Of a stretch of 57,085 nt of DNA, positions 51,801 through 57,085 are shown piece by piece; position 1 is the first letter of the stretch; each line of letters begins with the position of its first letter. Position numbers and translations under genes: made by a program. The notes beneath the pieces were generated by a model. The model was not told the origin of the DNA and searched no databases. It saw nothing but the letters and a program-made list of their open reading frames with translations. The DNA is from Hyalangium ruber. GTDB lineage: Bacteria; Myxococcota; Myxococcia; Myxococcales; Myxococcaceae. The DNA lies in assembly GCF_034259325.1 (NCBI RefSeq), contig NZ_JAXIVS010000030.1, forward strand, positions 1-57,085, written 5' to 3'.

Positions 51801-54251
51801 GACTTCGCTCAAGAACTGCTGGCACTGATGGACGTGAAGCGGGTCAAGGCCAAGGTGTATATGCACCGGGCCGTCTTCATCCTGCACCTGAAGACTCACC
51901 TGCGGGAGACGATAGCCCCGCTGAAGGAGGCCATCCAGGCGAGCCAAGAGAGCGGGGATCTGCAGTTCATGGACTATTCCTCCATCTTCGCTTCCCGGCA
52001 TGCCTTCTACATGGGGATGCCGCTCGATGAGGTGCTCCGAGAGCATGCTCGCAACCTGGAACTGATGACCCAGTGGAGGCTTGAGCAGAGCACCCGTGCC
52101 ATTCGCTCCATCCAGCAGACGTGTTTCTGTCTGATGGGCCGCGCCCGGGATCCCAAGCGCCTGCAAGGGGACTCCTTCGATGAGGAGGTCGTGCTACCCC
52201 AGCTCAAGGCCATGCGGTTCGGGGAGGGGCTGTCGGAGCTCTATCTGCAGAAGATGCTCCTGGCTTACCTCTTCCGCGACGCGGCTCTGGCCGTGGCCAT
52301 GTCGGAAGCCGGCGAGCCGTACGCGAACTCCCAGGTGGGCCAGTTCGCCCAGCCCCTGCGCATCTTTCTCCAGTCGCTCGTACTGTTGATGGCCTGCGCG
52401 GGCTCATCCGAGGAAAAGCGGGAACGAGCCGTTGCCAAGGTGCGGCAGAATCAGAAGAAGCTTGAGCACTGGGTGGGGCACGCTCCGATGAACTGGCGGC
52501 ACCGTTACCAGTTGGTGGACGCGGAGCTGGCACGCGTGCAAGCGGACACACTCTCTGCGGCTCGACTCTACGAAGAAGCACTCTCAGGCGCGAAGAAGCA
52601 CGGCTGTGTCAATGACGAAGCCCTCTGCCACGAGCTCACGGGCGAGTTCTTCCTCACGCTGGGGCGCACGAGGCTTGCGTATGACAGCCTCGGCGAAGCG
52701 GCGATCGCCTACCACCGCTGGGGAGCCGAGGCCAAGGTGGCCGATCTGGAGAAGCGCTACCCGCAGGCCTTCAAGCCCAAGCGGGCCCCGACGCGCTCTT
52801 CGAAGGACACCGGCTCTTCCAGTAGCCAGGGTGAACAGCTGGATCTGTCCACAGTGCTCAAGGCCGAGCAGACCATCTCGGATGAGATCCGGCTCGATCG
52901 GCTGCTGGACCGGTTGATGCGGATCGCGATGGAGAACGCGGGAGCGCAGCGAGTCCTGCTCATCCTGGTACGCGCCGGTCAGCTGATCATCGAGGCGGAG
53001 CAGACGGTGGAGCCCACCCCTTCCGCAGCGCTCCCCTCGCCGGTAGAGGGTTCCACGCTGCTATCCACCGCCGTCGTGCATTTTGTGGCGCGGACCCTCG
53101 AAAACGTGGTGCTGGATGACGCCTCCACGCAAGGGATGTTCACCCATGACCCTTATGTGGCCCAGCACCGCCTCCGCTCGGTGCTTTGCACGCCCTTGGT
53201 CAATCAGGGCCAGCTGGTAGCCATCCTCTATCTTGAGAACAACCACACCACCGGCGCATTCACGGCGGATCGGCTAGGGGTCCTGCGCCTGCTCTCGGCC
53301 CAGGCGGCCCTCTCGCTGAAGAATGCTCTGCTGTTCGCGCAGATCGAGGATTACAGCCACACGCTCGAGCAGAGGGTGGACGAGCGCACGCGCGAGCTGC
53401 GGATGAAGAATGAGGCACTGGACCGCGCGATGCGCCAACTGCGCGACACCCAGAAGAAGCTCGTGGCGCAGGAGAAGCTGGCCTCGCTCGGCGCGCTCAC
53501 CGCCGGTATCGCCCACGAGCTGAAGAACCCCCTCAACTTCGTCAACAACTTCGCGGAGCTCTCCGTGGAGTTCGCGGACGAGCTAGTCACGGTCATGAAG
53601 GCCCAGCTCTCCCGAATGCCCCAGGAGAGCGCCCAGGCGCTGGACCCGCTGCTCACTCGCTTCCAGGAAAGCGTGTCGAAGGTGCAGGAACACGGTCAGC
53701 GCGCGACGCAGATCATCAACCGCATGTTGATGCACTCCAGGGAGTCGTCGGAGGTCAAAGCCGCCGTGAACCTCAACGAGGTGGTCGCGGACAGCCTCTC
53801 CCTCAGCTACCGGGGGTTCCGCGCCCGGGAGGCGGACTTCGCGCTGGACATCCAGACGGACTATGACCCGGAGGCCGGCGAGGTGGAGATGGTTGCCTCG
53901 GAACTCAGCCGCGTGGTCATCAACGCCGTGGACAACGCCTGCTACGCCCTGCTGCAGCAGAAGAAGAAGCTGGGGGATCGTTTCACTCCGCGCTTGGAGG
54001 TGAGCACCCGGGCCCGTGGAGCGCGGGTGGAGATACGAATCCGGGACAATGGCCCTGGCATCCCCGAGGCACTGCTCGGCAAGGTGTTCACCCCCTTCTT
54101 CACAACCAAGCCGCCAGGCGAGGGCACGGGGTTGGGACTCTCCCTCAGCCATGATGTCATCGTCGGTGGCCACCTCGGGGAACTCCGCATCGACTCGGTG
54201 GAGGGAGAGTTCACTGAGCTGATTATCGAGCTTCCCAGGTCCGCGTCCTGA
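48888..54251 (+). CDS. Ser/Thr kinase / AAA-type ATPase / GAF / histidine kinase fusion
   Basis: A 1787-residue signalling protein. The kinase domain (about 8-275) has VVLKLLNE, the loop HKDINPAN near 127, IDFGLAT, and IPPEQTGRMN; the Gly-rich loop is poorly kept (AQLYSSARTRVYRG). An ATPase domain (about 305-690) shows Walker A GESGVGKSVLV near 334 and Walker B VLFLDDLQWAD. A helical TPR-like region (720-1300) follows. A GAF domain (about 1317-1490) leads to a coiled coil and the histidine kinase: AGIAHELKNPLNF carries the phosphorylated His near 1540, then NAVDNACYAL, RDNGPGIP, FTPFFTTKPPGEGTGLGLSL. No membrane helix and no response regulator is adjacent, so it is an orphan. The upstream tandem palindromes suggest specific control. 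Confidence 0.93.
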   Translation: MVVPAIAGYTLEAQLYSSARTRVYRGNRENDGLPVVLKLLNEASPNFEDVTRFQREYEIGRRMSGDGTVRVLALEAVLNSWAIVMEDVGARSLRHLMEERRLRLGEVLRLGVGIAAALAAIHRQNVIHKDINPANIIVEPMRGEVRLIDFGLATLPSRETPSFLSPNLLEGTLRYIPPEQTGRMNRAVDHRADLYSLGVTLYEMLTGQVPFAATDAMELVHQHIAQQPIPPHVMDPSIPRSLSEIVLKLLSKMAEDRYQSALGLKKDLETCLRAGLAEERPLPVELADFIPGQQDVFNRFQIPQKLYGREAQLEQLMKVMGRAARNRAELALVAGESGVGKSVLVHELQRSAPDRRVLFVSGKFDLLQHDVPYAPLLQGFSDFLRHLLTLSEAQLSRWRQRLSEALGENGQVIVEFLPLLEQIIGPQSPVAALPAQEAQLRFNFVFQRFAMALGTEKEPLVLFLDDLQWADLPFLHLLQTILVNPRIQHLLIVGAYREDEVGDTHPLRQMVETVEKAGTQVTILSLNPLGLEHVEQLVADTFRCDTERSAPLARLLWERSDGNPFFLEQLLRTLYEDGLVGFSPEAVSWTWDLEAIRARGLTDNIIGLMVRKLQNLPEPTQRVLEIAACIGNRFPLGSLAIVQGRAAMLTAQELSPAIEEGLVLPLDNGWRLAEQGWTEKATYRFLHDRVQQATYSLIPEGFRPELHLRIARLLLARTAPEHLEERLTDLVQQFNLGCSLITNEEERYEVALLNLRAGRKAKGSAAFAPALRYFSTALSLLPENAWTQHYELCLELHTEAMEAEYLNAHTRQGDELSELVLARSRDPIKKAKVYGTRAIFASARRDIPRAIDDGYRGLALLGLDLPRHVEPPEFLEAVRSVKALLAGRSAKDLLTLPRMTDPRWLAASQIVLTLAALVYLQDVLVSVVLNLEMVKLCLQHGNAPEAPYHYSNFGSMHAALLGDVDTAVEYGDFAQELLALMDVKRVKAKVYMHRAVFILHLKTHLRETIAPLKEAIQASQESGDLQFMDYSSIFASRHAFYMGMPLDEVLREHARNLELMTQWRLEQSTRAIRSIQQTCFCLMGRARDPKRLQGDSFDEEVVLPQLKAMRFGEGLSELYLQKMLLAYLFRDAALAVAMSEAGEPYANSQVGQFAQPLRIFLQSLVLLMACAGSSEEKRERAVAKVRQNQKKLEHWVGHAPMNWRHRYQLVDAELARVQADTLSAARLYEEALSGAKKHGCVNDEALCHELTGEFFLTLGRTRLAYDSLGEAAIAYHRWGAEAKVADLEKRYPQAFKPKRAPTRSSKDTGSSSSQGEQLDLSTVLKAEQTISDEIRLDRLLDRLMRIAMENAGAQRVLLILVRAGQLIIEAEQTVEPTPSAALPSPVEGSTLLSTAVVHFVARTLENVVLDDASTQGMFTHDPYVAQHRLRSVLCTPLVNQGQLVAILYLENNHTTGAFTADRLGVLRLLSAQAALSLKNALLFAQIEDYSHTLEQRVDERTRELRMKNEALDRAMRQLRDTQKKLVAQEKLASLGALTAGIAHELKNPLNFVNNFAELSVEFADELVTVMKAQLSRMPQESAQALDPLLTRFQESVSKVQEHGQRATQIINRMLMHSRESSEVKAAVNLNEVVADSLSLSYRGFRAREADFALDIQTDYDPEAGEVEMVASELSRVVINAVDNACYALLQQKKKLGDRFTPRLEVSTRARGARVEIRIRDNGPGIPEALLGKVFTPFFTTKPPGEGTGLGLSLSHDVIVGGHLGELRIDSVEGEFTELIIELPRSAS

Positions 54252-54339
54252 CGCTGCTGGGTCAGTTGTCTGAAGCCCTCAAGGTCTACGCTCCCTGCCG
54301 CGACGCAACGGCATGGTGGGGCAATGCCACATCCAGGCT

Positions 54340-54376
54340 GTGAACGGCGTCACAAGCAGAGCGTGAACCGCTTCAC
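54340..54376. promoter_or_regulatory. Tandem 14-bp palindromes (element B), probable operator pair
   Basis: GTGAACGGCGTCAC (54340-54353) and GTGAACCGCTTCAC (54363-54376) start 23 bases apart with a 9-base spacer, identical in geometry to element A at 48723-48759. Both elements are preceded by AGGCT. This element lies 51 bases before the oxidase ATG, close to where a repressor or activator would act. TTCACA (54372-54377) and GCTAAT (54398-54403) are possible promoter hexamers, with 20-base spacing. Confidence 0.72.
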
Positions 54377-54427
54377 AGAGAAGGCCTCCGAGTCCTTGCT
54401 AATTCATGGGCAGCTCGGAGGGAAACC

Positions 54428-55906
54428 ATGTCACTGCTGGACAAGATGCTGCGCATCGCTCGCACCTGGAGCATCAATACCATCAACTCCCTGGTCTATC
54501 TCGGATCGGGTGGAAAGAGAGTCCTGCACGAGGGGCGCTTTCAGGGCTGGCGTGGGACATGGACCAACTGGAGCCGGATGTTCGAGTGCCAGCCGGAGTT
54601 CTTCAAGAAGCCCAGGACCGAGAAAGAAATCTGCGACATCGTCGCACGCGCGGAAAAGGTTCGCACGGTGGGAGGGGGACACAGCTTCAATGCCTCCCCC
54701 CTGACAAACGGGACATTGCTGTCATTGGACGACTACAGCGAACTCTTAGAGCTCCGTGTCGACAGCGATGGGAATCATGTAGCCCGCGTCCAGGCAGGCA
54801 TTCGCCTGAGGGACCTCACCGCGCAGCTCCGGAAGCAGGGCTTGGCCTTGCCGGTCCAAGGCTCCACGGATGCCCAGAGCATTGGAGGTCTGATCGCGAC
54901 GGACGTGCATGGCACTGGACGGGATGCCGGCTTTTTCTCGACCCAGTTGCTCTCGCTGCGGATTGTCAACGCGGCAGGAGAGGCCAAGACCTACAAGAAG
55001 GGGACGCCGGAGTTTCATGCCGCCATCGGAGGAATCGGCGCCTGCGGAATCGTGATCGAAGCAGAGATTCAATGCGTGCCTGCTTTCAACCTGAGGAAAT
55101 CGATCCAGGTCAGGAAGCGGGTGGACGTCGAGGCGCAGGTCGACACACTGCTGAAGCAGCATGACCACCTCAGCTTCTATTACATCGGAGGTGTGGATAC
55201 GGAGAGCGTCCGGATGAACCTGTGGGAGCACACCCAAGACAAACCATCGCCCTTGTATCAGTTGCGCAAGATGATGTCCGAGCTCGAGGACATGGTGCTC
55301 TCGGGATACCTGCTTGGCCTGGCGAGACTCCTGCATCTCTCAAAGCTGTTCGCGAATTTCGGCCTCTGGGCCCTCAAGCTTCTGCAGAGCAACAGGAGCC
55401 AGGTGCTCCCCTCGAACGAGGGCTTCCCGCGAAGGCTCTACTTCCATCATGACGAACTCGAGTATGGCGTCCCCTTCGAGAACCACAGGCGGTGCCTGCA
55501 TGAGATTCTTGAGATGCTGAAGGAGCGGCGCTTCGTGACGATCCTGGAACTCCGATTCACCCCCGATACTTCTCAGGCGCTGCTCGCACCCGGCGCTCAC
55601 CGGCGTACGTGCTACTTCGACCTGACCCCGAGCCTGTCGACAGACCCGTCCGAGGTCTTCGCCGAGGCGGAGCGCATCCTGGTGAAGCATGGGGGTCAGG
55701 TCCATCTCGGGAAAGCGACCTGGGCAACCCAGGAGACCATGAAGCAGATGTACGGAAAGTGGTGGTCTCAATTCCTGGCGGTCCGAAGGAAGCAGGATCC
55801 CAAGGGGAAGTTCATCAACGATTTCGTTGGACGCCTCCTCGCGGGGAGCGAGGAGCGCACGCCCGTTCAAGAAGCCGAGGAAGTGGGTATGCGCGCCGCC
55901 AGTTGA
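54428..55906 (+). CDS. FAD-linked D-arabinono-1,4-lactone oxidase-like protein
   Basis: A 492-residue VAO-type flavoprotein. The FAD-binding PP-loop is VRTVGGGHSFNASPL, followed by GLALPVQGSTDAQSIGGLIA and TDVHGTGRD. The C-terminal domain ends with VHLGKATW and WSQFLAVRRKQDPKGKFIND, matching the ALO family's HWGK and DPxGxF segments. Family members oxidise aldonolactones or related sugars with oxygen, yielding hydrogen peroxide. It is longer than the usual 430-450 residues, through an N-terminal 30-residue extension and an insertion near 255-300 that looks hydrophobic (MVLSGYLLGLARLLHL). GGAGGGAAACC before the ATG is a good ribosome binding site. The substrate is uncertain. Confidence 0.87.
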   Translation: MSLLDKMLRIARTWSINTINSLVYLGSGGKRVLHEGRFQGWRGTWTNWSRMFECQPEFFKKPRTEKEICDIVARAEKVRTVGGGHSFNASPLTNGTLLSLDDYSELLELRVDSDGNHVARVQAGIRLRDLTAQLRKQGLALPVQGSTDAQSIGGLIATDVHGTGRDAGFFSTQLLSLRIVNAAGEAKTYKKGTPEFHAAIGGIGACGIVIEAEIQCVPAFNLRKSIQVRKRVDVEAQVDTLLKQHDHLSFYYIGGVDTESVRMNLWEHTQDKPSPLYQLRKMMSELEDMVLSGYLLGLARLLHLSKLFANFGLWALKLLQSNRSQVLPSNEGFPRRLYFHHDELEYGVPFENHRRCLHEILEMLKERRFVTILELRFTPDTSQALLAPGAHRRTCYFDLTPSLSTDPSEVFAEAERILVKHGGQVHLGKATWATQETMKQMYGKWWSQFLAVRRKQDPKGKFINDFVGRLLAGSEERTPVQEAEEVGMRAAS

Positions 55907-55933
55907 GCCCGCGGCTACGGTGCCCCCAACCCT

Positions 55934-55967
55934 TGGCGCGGGCGAGCTGGGAATTCCGCCCGCGCCA
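55934..55967. terminator. Bidirectional terminator hairpin between convergent genes
   Basis: TGGCGCGGGC (55934-55943) and GCCCGCGCCA (55958-55967) form a perfect 10-bp inverted repeat with a 14-base loop in the 72-base gap between the oxidase stop and the lipoprotein stop. There is no T-tract on either side. Confidence 0.6.
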
Positions 55968-55978
55968 GGCCTGCTGGA

Positions 55979-56791
55979 CTATTCGATTGTCCAGGTCACC
56001 GTGCCGCTGCAGCTGCTGTTGGAGTTGCAGCCCGCGCGGATCTGGAACGTGCCGCTGTTGATGGTTCTGTAGGACAGTCTCGAGCCCTCACCGTTGAAGC
56101 AACTGTTATCGTTGAATGCAATCTGCGTGGCGGAAGGGCCATAGAGCCGCAGGTAGGTGTCGCCCGTGGCGCCAACGCAGGTGTTCACGGCGAGCGTCTG
56201 GCCCGGGCTGAGGGCGACATACTGGTTCACCGTGTTCTGCTGGGCGTCATTGGTGTTGCTCGCGCTGAAGGTGTACGAGCCCCCTGTCGTCGGCGGATTC
56301 GAGGCGATCTGCCACACGACCGTGGCGGTGCAGCTGCTGTTGCCGTAGCAGCCGCCGTGGATCTCGTAGGTGCCCCCGCCGGTGCTGGTGAAGGAGAGGC
56401 TGGAGCCAGCGCCGCCGCAGGCATCGTCATTGAAGACCAGCTGGATCAAGGGCCCGTAGAGGCGCAGGAATGTGTCGCCCGTGAAGGTAGCGCCCGGCAG
56501 ACCGCAGGTGGCCACGGTGATCGTCTGCCCCGCGGTGAGGGTCACCACCTGGTTCACGGTGTTCTGGTAAGCGCTGCCGGTGTTGCTCGCGCTGTAGCTG
56601 TAGGAGCCGCCGGGCAGCGTCGCGGTGCCCTCCAGACTCTGGATGACGGGAGCCTTGGACTCGCCGGGGGTACCCTGCTCCGGTGCGGCACTGTCCTCGT
56701 CGAGGGAGCCGCAGCCTACGAAGGCCAGGACACACAGCAGGGTTCCAATAACGTGGGTGCGCTGGGGGGCGCGAGAGCAGGGGATTCGCAT
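55979..56791 (-). CDS. Secreted lipoprotein with two PPC-like domains
   Basis: A 270-residue predicted lipoprotein (TLLCVLAFVGCGS lipobox). After a 30-residue Ser/Pro linker, two similar beta domains of about 100 residues follow. Copy 1 has GGSYSYSASNTGSAYQNTVN, GDTFLRLYG, FNDDACG, CYGNSSCTATVVW; copy 2 has GGSYTFSASNTNDAQQNTVN, GDTYLRLYG, FNDNSCF, CNSNSSCSGTVTW. The pattern is that of pre-peptidase C-terminal domains on secreted enzymes, but here no peptidase is present. AAGGAGGAG before the ATG at 56791 is a strong ribosome binding site. Convergent with the oxidase gene. It likely binds a surface ligand or carries a partner; function unknown. Confidence 0.87.
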   Translation of the reverse strand: MRIPCSRAPQRTHVIGTLLCVLAFVGCGSLDEDSAAPEQGTPGESKAPVIQSLEGTATLPGGSYSYSASNTGSAYQNTVNQVVTLTAGQTITVATCGLPGATFTGDTFLRLYGPLIQLVFNDDACGGAGSSLSFTSTGGGTYEIHGGCYGNSSCTATVVWQIASNPPTTGGSYTFSASNTNDAQQNTVNQYVALSPGQTLAVNTCVGATGDTYLRLYGPSATQIAFNDNSCFNGEGSRLSYRTINSGTFQIRAGCNSNSSCSGTVTWTIE

Positions 56792-57029
56792 GGACAACTC
56801 CTCCTTGGAGGCGGAAGACAGAACCGTCAGCCGGGCGGCCGAGCGGGCGCACATCATGCACAAAACCGCTTTCCCTGTCTTCACTACCAGTCCTGGATAC
56901 CCTAACCCCTAGTCTAGGACCCCGTGAACGCCGGGGCCACCTCTGAGGTAGGGTTGTCTCGTAAGTCCTCGCCGAGCCCCGTCCCGACACGGAGCTGCCC
57001 CGTCCTTGGCCGCACGGAGGGAGAGGTGG

Positions 57030-57085
57030 TCAGCCCTGGGCCTTCGGCAGCGTGACGGTGCCCGGGTTCTCGATGGCAGCGAGCG
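57030..57085 (-). CDS. C-terminal end of a gene running off the window
   Basis: On the minus strand the last 17 codons before a TGA at 57030-57032 read LAAIENPGTVTLPKAQG, with G or C in the third position of all but one codon, as in real genes here. The rest lies outside the window, so no family can be assigned. The 238-base gap to the lipoprotein start holds a short palindrome (CCTAGTCTAGG at 56908-56918) and a weak hairpin CCCCG/CGGGG just after it; nothing else is evident. Confidence 0.5.
   Translation of the reverse strand, partial: LAAIENPGTVTLPKAQG

Noticed and set aside
54251..54340. Short inverted repeats (CTGAC/GTCAG and GGCAT/ATGCC) after the fusion kinase stop as a terminator
   Set aside because: Stems are only five base pairs and lack a T-tract; not supported above chance in this composition.

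Overview
The window is a high-GC, gene-dense bacterial chromosome segment, most likely from a myxobacterium of the Cystobacter/Archangium/Stigmatella/Hyalangium type. The evidence is almost exclusive G/C at third codon positions, a Ser/Thr kinase with PEGA repeats, a kinase-ATPase-histidine kinase fusion, many secreted lipoproteins, and a very large protein ending in a MYXO-CTERM-like tail (Cys-Gly-Cys-Gly, hydrophobic helix, Arg-Arg). Assignments come from reading motifs by eye; no database search was run.

Layout. 1-127: 3' end of a 5S rRNA and its terminator. 250-3162: promoter, PEGA-type membrane Ser/Thr kinase, terminator. 3216-5752: two overlapping KamA-family radical SAM genes. 5767-7352 (minus): three small envelope genes. 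7405-14361: SpoIID-like protein, then the housekeeping run queA-tgt-yajC-secD-secF closed by a strong terminator. 14452-16418: a lytic-transglycosylase-like lipoprotein coupled to a truncated Hsp70-type ATPase. 16415-18516 (minus): secreted M24 peptidase and a lipoprotein.

18791-32206 is the most interesting block: three overlapping genes for a 1756-residue secreted protein built from about 14 cysteine-pair modules, a 1916-residue bacterial alpha-2-macroglobulin with an intact CLEQ thioester, and penicillin-binding protein 1C. The macroglobulin/PBP1C pair is known from other bacteria and is proposed to link protease trapping with wall repair; I know of no described role for the first protein. 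A TetR regulator, a HEAT-like protein and a methyltransferase follow (32241-34514). On the minus strand, 34477-40853 holds a small secreted helical protein coupled to a giant repeat protein (14 beta-propeller-like repeats, six cadherin-like repeats, two PKD domains, MYXO-CTERM tail). An NADPH:quinone-oxidoreductase-type gene (40946-41920, minus) is divergent from two tandem DUF4139 (MuiA-like) paralogs and a lipoprotein (42072-47179).

47369-55906 looks compositionally looser: a metallophosphoesterase (minus), a 1787-residue Ser/Thr kinase/AAA-type ATPase/GAF/histidine kinase, and a D-arabinono-1,4-lactone-oxidase-like flavoprotein. The kinase gene and the oxidase gene each carry the same upstream element, two 14-bp palindromes spaced exactly 23 bp apart, so they are probably controlled by one regulator. 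The window ends with a two-domain secreted lipoprotein (55979-56791, minus) and the C-terminal codons of one more minus-strand gene.
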